Source of the DNA: Paenibacillus sp. 1781tsa1
GTDB lineage: Bacteria; Bacillota; Bacilli; Paenibacillales; Paenibacillaceae
NCBI RefSeq assembly: GCF_024159265.1
Contig: NZ_JAMYWY010000001.1
Location: 682,001-746,000, forward strand
Direction: 5' to 3'
Length of the DNA: 64,000 bases
The notes under the pieces are model-generated. The model saw only the letters and a program-made list of their open reading frames with translations. It was not told the origin of the DNA and made no database searches. Shown here one piece after another: positions 1-8,071 of the stretch; positions within the stretch are counted from its first letter, which is position 1; each line of letters opens with the position of its first letter. The position numbers and the translations under genes are program-made.

Positions 1-126
1 CTGACAAACCGCGGTTTCACGCGAGAAGGGCTGCTGCGACAGGTGCAACATACATCTACCGGATACAAAGATATGGTGATGTATTCGATGTTGTATGATG
101 AGTTTCTTCGTAAAAAAGGTAAGTAA
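1..126 (+). CDS. GNAT family N-acetyltransferase, C-terminal fragment (5' end outside window)
   Basis: An open frame runs from the first base of the window to the TAA at 124-126 and encodes 41 residues. The tail reads NRGFTREGLLRQ, then GYKDMVMYSMLYDEF. This resembles the C-terminal end of RimJ/RimL-type GNAT acetyltransferases, where the last strand carries a DMVMYSLL-like motif after a GF-x-EG turn. Those enzymes use acetyl-CoA to acetylate an amino group. Only the tail is visible, so the substrate and the full domain cannot be judged. The call rests on this short motif match. Confidence 0.6.
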   Translation: MTNRGFTREGLLRQVQHTSTGYKDMVMYSMLYDEFLRKKGK

Positions 127-227
127 AGAGACAGTATATATTTGTTTTTTATTTACACGTAAACGAAGAAACAGAACAAAGCTGGAGAAGCACCACTTAT
201 ATAGAGAACAAAGAGAGAAGGGTTCGT

Positions 228-1751
228 GTGAATGCAACTGGAGGTTTGAAGCGCAGTTTCATCTTGACGGGGCTGTTGCTCGCAACATTTCTGTCAGCGA
301 TTGAAGGCACCGTAATTGGTCCGGCAGGGCCTACCATTGTCAGTGAGCTGGGGAGTGTACAGCTGCTGAGCTGGATTTTCACCGCATACCTGCTGACGAT
401 GGCTGTGAGTACGCCCATTTTCGGCAAAATCAGTGACTTGTATGGACGAAAGCCTGTATTTCTAATTGGCTGTGCCTTATTTTTACTGGGTTCACTCTTG
501 TGCTGTCTGTCGCAGAATATGGAGCAATTGATTATTTTTCGTGCTATTCAGGGGATTGGTGCGGGTGCGGTAGTTCCTGTTACATTTACGATTATTGGCG
601 ATATCTACTCCATTGAAGAACGTGGCAAAATCCAGGGTTGGATCAGCTCCGTTTGGGGGATTTCGTCTCTGGCAGGACCGCTGCTTGGCGGTTATTTTGT
701 AGACAATCTTGGCTGGCAGTGGATCTTTGGTTTTAATGTGCCGTTTGGTCTGCTCGCGATGTGGTTTGTATTTCGTTACCTGAAGGAAGATATCTCTCCA
801 CGTACAGCCAAAATTGATTATGTCGGTGCACTGACCTTCACGGTGGGCATTACCGCATTGTTATTTGTCCTGTCGGCGGGTGGGCAATATTATGCCTGGA
901 GTTCTCCGTTGATTGTAGGACTGAGTGTGGTTGCCGCTCTGTTTATTATTTTATTTTTTGTGGTGGAAAAAAGAGCTCAGGCTCCAATGGTTCCACTACA
1001 TCTGTTCCGAATTCGAGACATCCGTGTGGCGAATATCGCCGGACTGTTAACCAGTACCCTGATGATCGGTCTGACCAGTTATTTGCCGCTCTGGGTGCAG
1101 GGAGTTCGGGGAGGAAATGCGACGGAATCCGGATTGCTACTCGCACCGATGTCGGTCGGTTGGCTCATTGGTAGTGTGCTCGCAGGTCGCCTGCTGATGA
1201 AAATTGGGTCACGGTTGACCGCATTGATTGGAGTAACCGGCATTGCGATCGGATCGGGTGGACTTTTTCTGGTGGGAGGGACATCCCCGCAAGCTGTGCT
1301 ATTTATATTGACCTTTATTTATGGTCTCGGCTTCGGATTTGCGTTTACGATCTTTACCATTATTTCGCAGTCTTCCGTAGGATATAAGGAACGTGGTTCC
1401 TCTACGGCACTGCATACGTTCATGCGTACATTGGGACAGACGATTGGTGCAGCGGCTTTTGGCACTTGGTTGAACTATCGGATCTCCACATTATCGAGTG
1501 AACAGAATCTGGCCGAAGCTGGGATTTCGGAGAGTGATCTGAACGAACTTCTCGCACCACATACGGATGCAGCGCTATCGGATGACAAGTGGGCGCTACT
1601 GCGGAGCGTGCTGGAAGGAAGCTTGCATTCCTTGTTTGTCATTATGTTTGTCATTGCACTGGTCTCATGGGTAACGACGCTTGCTCTACGCAAACGTTTA
1701 ATTGTACCCGAAGATGCAGATGCTCCACCGCAACCTCAAGGCTCGAAGTAA
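228..1751 (+). CDS. MFS drug exporter, EmrB/QacA-type (DHA2, 14 TM)
   Basis: This 507-residue membrane protein is probably a proton-driven multidrug exporter. It has the length and the many hydrophobic segments (about 14) of the DHA2 family. MFS motif A appears as GKISDLYGRKPVF at residues 66-78, and the antiporter motif C region is GISSLAGPLLGG near residues 144-155. An acidic loop of about 50 residues before the last helix (around 420-460) is typical of this group. The GTG start at 228 is chosen because a purine-rich AGAGAGAAGGG ribosome site lies just upstream. A MarR regulator is encoded convergently downstream, but nothing in the sequence ties it to this gene. The drug or metabolite exported cannot be told. 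Confidence 0.85.
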   Translation: MNATGGLKRSFILTGLLLATFLSAIEGTVIGPAGPTIVSELGSVQLLSWIFTAYLLTMAVSTPIFGKISDLYGRKPVFLIGCALFLLGSLLCCLSQNMEQLIIFRAIQGIGAGAVVPVTFTIIGDIYSIEERGKIQGWISSVWGISSLAGPLLGGYFVDNLGWQWIFGFNVPFGLLAMWFVFRYLKEDISPRTAKIDYVGALTFTVGITALLFVLSAGGQYYAWSSPLIVGLSVVAALFIILFFVVEKRAQAPMVPLHLFRIRDIRVANIAGLLTSTLMIGLTSYLPLWVQGVRGGNATESGLLLAPMSVGWLIGSVLAGRLLMKIGSRLTALIGVTGIAIGSGGLFLVGGTSPQAVLFILTFIYGLGFGFAFTIFTIISQSSVGYKERGSSTALHTFMRTLGQTIGAAAFGTWLNYRISTLSSEQNLAEAGISESDLNELLAPHTDAALSDDKWALLRSVLEGSLHSLFVIMFVIALVSWVTTLALRKRLIVPEDADAPPQPQGSK

Positions 1752-1770
1752 AAAGTGGATATATACGAAA

Positions 1771-1809
1771 AACCGGATTCGCCGTTGTCAGGCAAATCCG
1801 GTTATTTTT
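1771..1809 (+). terminator. Rho-independent terminator after the DHA2 exporter
   Basis: AACCGGATTCGCC pairs with GGCAAATCCGGTT across a 7-nt loop, with one mismatch, and is followed by ATTTTTG. It starts 19 bases after the exporter stop codon. Confidence 0.75.
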
Positions 1810-1942
1810 GTTGGCACATGTGCAGTGAACTTGAGTGTATCTTCACTCAGGAGAGGGATACGCTGGAGGATGTCCGAGTCAAAAGTATTTTGAAGTACAG
1901 GCTGGATGATCCTGGTGAATCTTCCAGACGAATGACGAATTT

Positions 1943-2137
1943 CTAAGGAACGGAGGACGTCTTATTTGACCTTCTGCTGCTTTTTTTAAATTGTAAGAAA
2001 CATGAGACACGTTATGTCCCGAAATCACCTGAAAAACACATTGTATACGGCTGTTTATTCAAGGGTAGCGTGTGTCAGATTCCTTAAAATGCTGCGAGCG
2101 CTTCAAACCCCTGAATAAGACGTCACAGGTTCGTTAG
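1943..2137. repeat. 195-bp nested inverted-repeat element, copy 1
   Basis: This intergenic element has four related arms of about 24 bp. Arms a (1943, CTAAGGAAC...GTCTTATT) and b (about 1993, GTAAGAAACATGAGACACG) lie on the plus strand. Arms c (ends 2087, reverse complement TTAAGGAATCTGACACACGC) and d (ends 2137, reverse complement CTAACGAACCTGTGACGTC) lie on the minus strand. Arm a can pair with d and b with c, giving a nested cruciform or hairpin. A second copy of identical length and identical arm offsets is at 19069-19263. It sits between the convergent exporter and marR genes and carries no plausible coding sequence. The function is unknown; terminator, REP-like or MITE-like roles are possible. 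Confidence 0.75.
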
Positions 2138-2176
2138 CGCTCCTGCTCCGGCTTTAGGCAGGTTTGAAGATACGCT

Positions 2177-2638
2177 CTAGCTATTCGCTGATAGACGGTC
2201 TGCAGAATGTGCAAGCCTTCCCAAAAGTTCGGACAGCAAATCCTTGTCTTCCTCACTCAGTCCACTGACAGCACGATCGATTTTCATCGCATAACCTGGA
2301 TAGATGTCATCCATGGTGCGCTGGCCTTCTTCCGTTAATTCCACAAAAATGATCCGTCTGTCTTGCGGACAATGTTTGCGGTGCAGCAATCCTTTTTGCT
2401 CCAGCTTATCAATTACATAGGTCACATTCCCACTTTGCAGCAGAAGCTGTGCACCAACCTGTTGAATCGGCTGAGCTCCTTTCATATATAACACTTCGAG
2501 CACCCCATATGCGGTGGGGTTGAAGCCATGCACTTTGCTTCCGGATACAGCGTGTTCATTCACGCTCTTGAATGTCTGGGCCAAGGTGCGGTACAGATGA
2601 AGTGAACGTTCGGTTCCGATTTCTTGTAATTCCAGCAT
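2177..2638 (-). CDS. MarR family transcriptional regulator
   Basis: This is a 153-residue winged-helix regulator of normal MarR length. The recognition region runs from about residue 55 to 85 (PIQQVGAQLLLQSGNVTYVI), and the wing HRKHCPQDRRIIFVELTEEG at about 86-105 carries the family D-x-R pattern. A cysteine (Cys90) lies in the wing, and its role is unknown. It is transcribed away from the 3029-4360 MFS gene, across an intergenic region holding a 13-bp inverted pair that is a good candidate operator. Inference: it represses itself and perhaps the divergent transporter, responding to a small phenolic or oxidant ligand as many MarR proteins do. Confidence 0.85.
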   Translation of the reverse strand: MLELQEIGTERSLHLYRTLAQTFKSVNEHAVSGSKVHGFNPTAYGVLEVLYMKGAQPIQQVGAQLLLQSGNVTYVIDKLEQKGLLHRKHCPQDRRIIFVELTEEGQRTMDDIYPGYAMKIDRAVSGLSEEDKDLLSELLGRLAHSADRLSANS

Positions 2639-2665
2639 GCTGATCCCGCCTTTTCAGATTAGTTT

Positions 2666-2776
2666 TATAAGTTGAAATGATGAAGTTAGAACCTACCACT
2701 ACGAGGACAGAACAACCTTCCAATCACTGTTATCCCCATCGTTATGCTGTCATGTAAAAGAGAATTTCAACTTATA
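2666..2776. promoter_or_regulatory. Candidate MarR operator pair in the divergent marR-MFS intergenic region
   Basis: TATAAGTTGAAAT at 2666-2678 recurs as its exact reverse complement at 2764-2776. The first site is just upstream of the marR start. The 390-base gap between marR and the divergent MFS gene holds no other coding signal. Two identical sites about 100 bp apart in opposite orientation suit repressor binding on both promoters or DNA looping. Binding by this MarR protein is inferred. Confidence 0.5.
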
Positions 2777-3028
2777 TGCGTTGGTTAGTTATGTTTGAAG
2801 ATTCAGGTTGTCACCATGGTTTAATTGTAAACTTCTATTTCTACGAAAAACATGCGATATGTCACAAGATTTGCATTTTTAGCATTTAAAATTTGATCAT
2901 TCATCATACCGAAAAATCATCCTTGAGGTGCCGCTTCTTCTCCGCCTCTGGCAGGAGGTTGAGTCAAGCCCTGCTCTCTTATAATGAGTTCATATCATGA
3001 ATTCGGAAGGTACTGGAGGAGAAGAAGG

Positions 3029-4360
3029 ATGACAAGTGATTTAACGTTTGGAGGACATCGACCGCTGAAGAATAACCGATCTTTTGTAACATTGATGGTG
3101 GCACAGGCCATTTCCAATCTGGGTGATTGGCTGCATCTGCTCGCAATCCTGACCCTCGTAGGTATCCGCTGGAATGCAACGCCATGGGAGATTACATTTG
3201 TCACACTATCTGCAGCACTACCCGTTCTGTTGACAGGGCCATTCGCAGGCACGCTTGCAGATCGCTTGAACCGAAAATGGCTGATGATTGTAGCTGATGG
3301 TGCACGGATCATCATCGTGGGTGCATTGATTTTTGCTGATCAGATCTGGCATGTCTACATACTGCTTGTCCTCAAATCCCTGTTCGATGTCATTTTTTCT
3401 CCTGCGAAAAACGGAAAACTAAAAGAAATTGTACCTCATGAGCAGCTTGCGCAAGCTGTATCCATTAGCTCGATCATTGAACAGATGTCCAAAATCATCG
3501 GTCCAGCGCTTGGTGGGCTGCTGGTAGCCGCTTTTGGCATCACCTGGTGTTTTGTTCTCGATTCAGCGTCATTTCTGATTTCCGGCATCATTTTATTGTG
3601 GATTCCTGGAACGCGGGTGATCCAATCTGCAATTCATAACGTAACAGAAGTAGAGGAAGAGACAGCTGGGGGTGTTCGCAACCGCCCTAAAGACTCTTTT
3701 TGGAAGGAAACACAGGAGGGCATCCGCATGCTCGCATCTCTCCCTCATGTAGGAACGTCTCTGATCTTGCTTGCTTCAGCTATACTTTTTCTGCAATTTG
3801 CCGATTCCCAGACCGTGGTGTTATTTAGACAACTTCCCGGAATTTCAAGTGATCTGCTGGGATGGTGTGTGGCGGCCAGTGGTGTAGGTACATTAATTGC
3901 AGCGATGAGTGTGCGGAAGTGGAAGCATGCAGGACATGTTTTGAAAATGGGTTTGGGTACCATACTCATGGGTCTGGTTATAGGTGGAGCCGGAGTTATT
4001 GTTGGGATTTGGCCGCACGCTGGGTTAGGTGCCAATCTGTTGCTAGTATCCCTCTTTGCCTTGGCAGGTGTCGGAATTGGGTTTGCGATTGTACCCTTTC
4101 AAATCCTGTTGCAGGAACAGACACCTGAGCCAATGACAGGCAGGGTATTTGGAACGGTAGGCAGCATTATGACAGCCAGTAATATTATGGGCCCGGTGGT
4201 AGGTGGATTCATGGTCACCTCATTCGGTGTAGTGCCAGCTTTTGTCTGTTCAGGCATTTTACTGACCCTGCTTGGTTTGATTTATTTGATGAAACGGAGC
4301 GGGGAAAAAGCCGATCTGAATGGCTCTATTGCGGCTAAGACCATGATTGCAGGCGACTGA
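3029..4360 (+). CDS. MFS transporter (12 TM, MFS_3/enterobactin-exporter-like)
   Basis: The gene encodes a 443-residue inner-membrane transporter with about 12 hydrophobic segments. The start NNRSFVTLMVAQAISNLGDW and the motif A variant GTLADRLNRKWLMI match the group that includes Bacillus YfiS and other MFS_3 exporters. ATG 3029 is preferred because GGAGGAGAAGAAGG lies directly before it. An in-frame ATG at 2984 would add 15 arginine-rich residues without a good ribosome site. It is divergent from marR with a candidate operator between them. The middle loop (about residues 205-225, EVEEETAGG) is acidic. The substrate is unknown. Confidence 0.8.
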   Translation: MTSDLTFGGHRPLKNNRSFVTLMVAQAISNLGDWLHLLAILTLVGIRWNATPWEITFVTLSAALPVLLTGPFAGTLADRLNRKWLMIVADGARIIIVGALIFADQIWHVYILLVLKSLFDVIFSPAKNGKLKEIVPHEQLAQAVSISSIIEQMSKIIGPALGGLLVAAFGITWCFVLDSASFLISGIILLWIPGTRVIQSAIHNVTEVEEETAGGVRNRPKDSFWKETQEGIRMLASLPHVGTSLILLASAILFLQFADSQTVVLFRQLPGISSDLLGWCVAASGVGTLIAAMSVRKWKHAGHVLKMGLGTILMGLVIGGAGVIVGIWPHAGLGANLLLVSLFALAGVGIGFAIVPFQILLQEQTPEPMTGRVFGTVGSIMTASNIMGPVVGGFMVTSFGVVPAFVCSGILLTLLGLIYLMKRSGEKADLNGSIAAKTMIAGD

Positions 4361-4567
4361 AAACATGCCGGAAATGTTCAGGTTAGAACAGTTGAAATGA
4401 AGGTTTGAATGTACTTCAAATTTTAAGTTTTTGATTAAAAAGCGTTTGAGTAAACGCCTTCACGTTTAATGAGGAACAGGCAGAAATCCCTGTATTCTAA
4501 TTATTCCTAGGGGAAAACTCATATGCCTTGTCCCACCAACGCAGTAGCGGAAAGGGGGTGAAGCAAC

Positions 4568-5920
4568 TTGAATGTAAAGTTACCAAAATCCATAGTACGT
4601 CTTGGAAGCATACCACTGGCAATACTTGCCGGGACCTTGATGCTGGGGTTTGGATCTTCGCATGTGTATGCGGATGATGCTCAGATATCTTCTGAAAAAC
4701 CGTCCAGCGGATTGTCGCTAAATTTGTTTTCACGCGATTCGGATGGCGGGTTGAACCTGACTCCGTCGGTATCGGTATCCACACCATTACTGGATGTTGA
4801 AGTTCCGTCGATCAAAGCGAATGAATCCACAGGTAAGCTAAGTGTCTCTGAGCTGAAAGTAGATACACCGCTTGGATCGGCCGGAACATCAGAGATAGGT
4901 ATTGATGCGAAGAAGGGAACCGTTGAACTGCCGTCTGTGCAGGCGGATACGCCGGCGATCAAAGCCGATGTATCAAGCAGTCAGGTGAACCTGAACGAAG
5001 GTACAGCTTCCTTGCCCGGGATTACCGCAGAGGTACCCGAGGTAATCAAGGCAGAGACGTCTGCTGTGAAAACTAACCTTCGGCAGGGCAAGGTTGAATT
5101 ACCTTCCGTGAAGGTGGATGTACCCGAGGTTACTTCGGTCAATATCTCTTCATCCCGAGTGGATCTGAGTAAGGGGAATGTCCAGCTACCTTCTGTGAAA
5201 GCAGAGGTTCCTGTTGTAGACGTATCCGCTGAACTCAATCCTGATCAGGAGAAGATGGAGATTCCAAGTGTGAAGCCGGAACGGCCTGTAGTCACTCCGG
5301 AACAACAGCCGGTCGTCAAAACACCGAATGTTGAAACTTCCATTACGAGTGCACTCCCAGATCCTGTTTCATCACAGAATAACGTGGAAGGGCAGGACGC
5401 AGTTCAGGTTACGGGCAACGTGATTGAGGTCACCCCGGAACCAGGAGTACGTCCTGAACAACCTGTTGTCCCGCAGGCATTGCCTGTTGACGGAACCGAT
5501 CTGACGCAGGATTCCGATGTCAATGCAGATGTGCCTGATAACGAGTTATTCCTCGTGGATCAGAACTCTGTTAAACCATCTGTCATTGAACAAGTGCGGA
5601 GTAACCTGGAAGCCAATTCGAAACAAGATGATGATAATGCAGCATCTCCATTGCAGCCTCGCACAGAACGACCAACAAGTTGGTCTGTTGCGGCAACTTC
5701 TCCCGGAGCGGCTAATGCTTCCGCAGGGACAAGCTCCGGTTCGTCCGGTGTAACTGGAGGTGGAGCAACCGCTCCAGCCGCTGCACTTCCGGGAGCAACA
5801 GTGGGTCTGGTTACGCCAGATTACGGTTATGCTTTTCGAATGGAACGACTCGATGGGTTCAGTCAATGGTCACAGGCACCGCCTGGGCGGCCGCCGCAAT
5901 ATACCTCTTTCTCTCAATAA
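4568..5920 (+). CDS. Secreted protein with ~28-residue beta-type repeats, function unknown
   Basis: I do not recognise a characterised family. The 450-residue product starts with a clear signal peptide (KSIVRLGSIPLAILAGTLML, cleavage near HVYADD). A series of imperfect repeats of about 28 residues follows between residues 115 and 230, each holding VELPSVKxDVPEV and ending in a S-x-VDLSKG-like step. The spacing suggests stacked beta strands. Residues 230-340 are rich in Pro, Val and Glu. A Ser/Gly/Ala linker (about 370-405) leads to a short conserved-looking tail, WSQAPPGRPPQYTSFSQ. The TTG start at 4568 follows GGAAAGGGGGTG. The gene lies 45 bases before a second secreted repeat protein, so they are probably co-transcribed. 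A role at the cell surface is inferred from export alone. Confidence 0.75.
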   Translation: MNVKLPKSIVRLGSIPLAILAGTLMLGFGSSHVYADDAQISSEKPSSGLSLNLFSRDSDGGLNLTPSVSVSTPLLDVEVPSIKANESTGKLSVSELKVDTPLGSAGTSEIGIDAKKGTVELPSVQADTPAIKADVSSSQVNLNEGTASLPGITAEVPEVIKAETSAVKTNLRQGKVELPSVKVDVPEVTSVNISSSRVDLSKGNVQLPSVKAEVPVVDVSAELNPDQEKMEIPSVKPERPVVTPEQQPVVKTPNVETSITSALPDPVSSQNNVEGQDAVQVTGNVIEVTPEPGVRPEQPVVPQALPVDGTDLTQDSDVNADVPDNELFLVDQNSVKPSVIEQVRSNLEANSKQDDDNAASPLQPRTERPTSWSVAATSPGAANASAGTSSGSSGVTGGGATAPAAALPGATVGLVTPDYGYAFRMERLDGFSQWSQAPPGRPPQYTSFSQ

Positions 5921-5965
5921 CAATGGCGTTAATTCAACCAAAATTGAGAAGGAGTGTATATAATC

Positions 5966-7654
5966 ATGAAAAAAGTGAATCGTTGGGTAAAATTGTCGGT
6001 ATTGTCGGGTACGTTGGTGGCTGGATTGCTGGGAGCTTCGCAGGCAACTTACGCGGATAGCTATAGCAATAACAGCAGTGGCAATCTGGATCTGAATGCA
6101 GGTTTGCGTCTGGAGCTCGGATCTCTTCTGTCAGGACACCGTGACACAGGTTACGGTAACAATGGAAGTTACGGAGGTTCCTCCAGTGCAAGCGGAGCAT
6201 TGAATTTGGATCTTGGACTCAATGCCGGCTTATCCTCAGAGAGCACGAACCGATACAATGACCGTTCTTCCGACCACACTGCTGAGCGTAGTAGTTCTGG
6301 CAAGCTGGGCCTTGGCTTGAATGCCAATGTGTCGGGAGAAGGTACAACGATGAGCGACTATTCACGAGGCGGCGATGATCGTAACGTAAACAGCAGCTAC
6401 GCGAGCGAAAGCCGTGGCGCCCTGGATCTGGGTCTGAACGTGAATGCGGAAGGTGAGAGTGCAACGATGACTCAAACTGAACGCAATAACAGCGTGAATG
6501 ACCGTGAGCGTAACGTGAACAGCAGCTATGCGAGCGAAAGCCGTGGTGCGCTGGATCTGGGTCTGAACGCGAAAGCAGAAGGCGAGAGTGCAACAATGGC
6601 TCAAACTGAACGCAACAACAGCGTGAACGACCGTGAGCGTAACGCAAGCAGTAACTTCACGAACGAAAGTCGTGGAAGCTTGGATCTGGGTCTGAACGCA
6701 AAAGCGGAAGGCGAGAGTGCAACGATGGCTCAATCTGAACGCAACAACAGCGTAAAAGACAGCGCGCGTAACGTGAGCAAAAACGTTGCGAGCGAAAGCC
6801 GTGGTGCGCTGGATCTGGGTCTGAACGTGAATGCGGAAGGTGAGAGTGCAACGATGACTCAAACTGAACGCAGTAACAGCGTGAATGACCGTGAGCGTAA
6901 CGTGAACAGTAACTTCACGAGCGAAAGCCGTGGTGCACTGGATCTCGGTCTGAACGCAAAAGCGGAAGGAGAGAGTGCAACAATGACTCAAACTGAACGC
7001 AACAACAGCGTGAACGACCGTGAGCGTAACGTGAGCAACAGCTATGCGAGCGAAAGCCGCGGTGCCCTGGATCTGGGTCTGAACGCGAAAGCTGAAGGCG
7101 AGAGTGCAACGATGGCTCAATCCGAACGCAGTAACAGCGTGAATGACCGTGAGCGTAACGTGAACAGTAACTTCACGAACGAAAGTCGTGGAAGCTTGGA
7201 TCTGGGTCTGAACGCGAAAGCAGAAGGAGAGAGTGCAACAATGACTCAAACTGAACGCAACAACAGCGTGAACGACCGTGAGCGTAACGTGAACAACAGC
7301 TATGCGAGCGAAAGCCGTGGTGCGCTGGATCTGGGTTTGAACGCTAAAGCGGAAGGCGAGAGTGCAACAATGGCTCAAACTGAACGCAACAACAGCGTGA
7401 ATGACCGTGAGCGTAACGTGAGCAGTAACTTCGCGAGCGAAAGCAGCGGTGCCCTGGATCTGGGTCTGAACGCAAAAGCCGAAGGAGAGAGTGCAACATG
7501 GGCTCAATCTGAACGCAACAACAGCGTGAAAGACAGCGAGCGTAACGCAAGCAGCAGCTATGCGAACGAAAGCCGTGGAGCACTGGATCTGGGCCTGAAC
7601 GTGGATGCGGATGCAGAGAGTGAAACTGCATCTGTGGTGGAGACAAATCGGTAA
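5966..7654 (+). CDS. Secreted protein built of 43-residue tandem repeats, function unknown
   Basis: The product is 562 residues with a signal peptide (MKKVNRWVKLSVLSGTLVAG, cleavage near ATYADS). A Gly/Ser/Asn-rich region with two degenerate units (ALNLDLGLNAG, KLGLGLNANVSGEG) leads into nine full repeats of 43 residues and a partial tenth. Each has a strongly conserved GALDLGLNAKAEGESATM core and a polar half, QTERNNSVNDRERNVNSS. ATG 5966 is chosen because GAGAAGGAGTG precedes it; an upstream GTG at 5954 overlaps that site. No cysteines or catalytic motif are seen. The repeats suggest a fibrous or beta-solenoid surface or matrix protein, which is inference. It is the second gene of a probable two-gene operon and is followed by a strong terminator. 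Confidence 0.8.
   Translation: MKKVNRWVKLSVLSGTLVAGLLGASQATYADSYSNNSSGNLDLNAGLRLELGSLLSGHRDTGYGNNGSYGGSSSASGALNLDLGLNAGLSSESTNRYNDRSSDHTAERSSSGKLGLGLNANVSGEGTTMSDYSRGGDDRNVNSSYASESRGALDLGLNVNAEGESATMTQTERNNSVNDRERNVNSSYASESRGALDLGLNAKAEGESATMAQTERNNSVNDRERNASSNFTNESRGSLDLGLNAKAEGESATMAQSERNNSVKDSARNVSKNVASESRGALDLGLNVNAEGESATMTQTERSNSVNDRERNVNSNFTSESRGALDLGLNAKAEGESATMTQTERNNSVNDRERNVSNSYASESRGALDLGLNAKAEGESATMAQSERSNSVNDRERNVNSNFTNESRGSLDLGLNAKAEGESATMTQTERNNSVNDRERNVNNSYASESRGALDLGLNAKAEGESATMAQTERNNSVNDRERNVSSNFASESSGALDLGLNAKAEGESATWAQSERNNSVKDSERNASSSYANESRGALDLGLNVDADAESETASVVETNR
6395..7555 (+). repeat. Nine tandem 129-bp repeats within the secreted protein gene
   Basis: Repeat boundaries fall every 129 bases at 6395, 6524, 6653, 6782, 6911, 7040, 7169, 7298 and 7427. 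A partial unit starts at 7556. Units are nearly identical at the DNA level. The first two residues of the unit alternate mostly between SY and NF, so a two-unit (258-bp) duplication probably helped build the array. The period is a multiple of three, so length changes keep the frame. Confidence 0.95.
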
Positions 7655-7677
7655 AATGAGATTTTCACTGTAATATG

Positions 7678-7716
7678 AAGAAGCAGGGGCTCCGGAACCC
7701 CTGCTTCTTTTTTTTT
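7678..7716 (+). terminator. Rho-independent terminator after the repeat-protein operon
   Basis: A perfect 12-bp stem (AAGAAGCAGGGG and CCCCTGCTTCTT) with an 8-nt loop is followed by a long T run. Confidence 0.9.
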
Positions 7717-7759
7717 GCTTTTCAAAATTCGAAATAATATGCAAATGGACAAGAATTTC

Positions 7760-7793
7760 AGTATAATTGTTATAACAGTTGAATAGTATAATT
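7760..7793 (+). promoter_or_regulatory. Promoter/operator region of the toxin-antitoxin pair
   Basis: AGTATAATT occurs twice as a direct repeat (7760-7768 and 7785-7793), flanking the palindrome GTTATAAC (7769-7776). The first TATAAT is a good -10 box. The palindrome lies where a repressor would block transcription. Autoregulation by the AbrB-type antitoxin is inferred. Confidence 0.45.
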
Positions 7794-7807
7794 AAGGAGG
7801 GAAATGA

Positions 7808-8071
7808 ATGAATAGGGTGAGTGAGATGGAACGAAAAGTAACGAAATTTGGTAATAGTCTTGGATTAACCATGACGGATGCCTTCAAACAAATTGGTCTT
7901 GAGCAAGGTGACATGGTTCAAATCGAGGTAAATCAGTCTAACGGAGAAATTATTATTAAGAAGTCTACAAAAGTCAATTTGCCTAACGGAATCAGTAGTG
8001 ATTTTATGGATACATTAGCTGATGTGATAGGTGAATATGATCAAACTTTGAAAGGTCTCAAGGATAGATGA
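7808..8071 (+). CDS. AbrB/MazE-type antitoxin
   Basis: The gene encodes 87 residues with a swapped-hairpin AbrB-type DNA-binding domain at the N terminus. The motif RKVTKFGNSLGLTMTDAF at about residues 10-27 and GDMVQIEV are the standard pattern of MazE/AbrB antitoxins. The C-terminal 35 residues would bind and neutralise the toxin. AAGGAGGG at 7794-7801 precedes the ATG at 7808. Its stop codon overlaps the ATG of the downstream Doc gene (ATGA), the classic coupled arrangement of a type II toxin-antitoxin pair. It probably also represses its own promoter. Confidence 0.85.
   Translation: MNRVSEMERKVTKFGNSLGLTMTDAFKQIGLEQGDMVQIEVNQSNGEIIIKKSTKVNLPNGISSDFMDTLADVIGEYDQTLKGLKDR

Noticed and set aside
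4442..4457. GCGTTTGAGTAAACGC hairpin before the 4568 gene
   Set aside because: It is a short stem with no T run in the direction of any neighbouring gene. It could be an operator but there is nothing to support it.
5760..5963. Possible frameshift at the 3' end of the 4568 gene, since other frames stay open there
   Set aside because: The original frame ends in a plausible tail (WSQAPPGRPPQYTSFSQ), and the alternative frames give no motif.
6395..7555. Regular repeats that could suggest a CRISPR or satellite array
   Set aside because: The units are contiguous, 129 bp long and in frame with a secreted protein; there are no spacers and no cas genes.
6362..7744. A 460-codon open frame antisense to the 43-residue-repeat gene
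   Set aside because: It stays open only because the 129-bp repeat is a multiple of three and each unit lacks stops in that frame. It has no ribosome site, and the sense strand has a signal peptide, start site and terminator.
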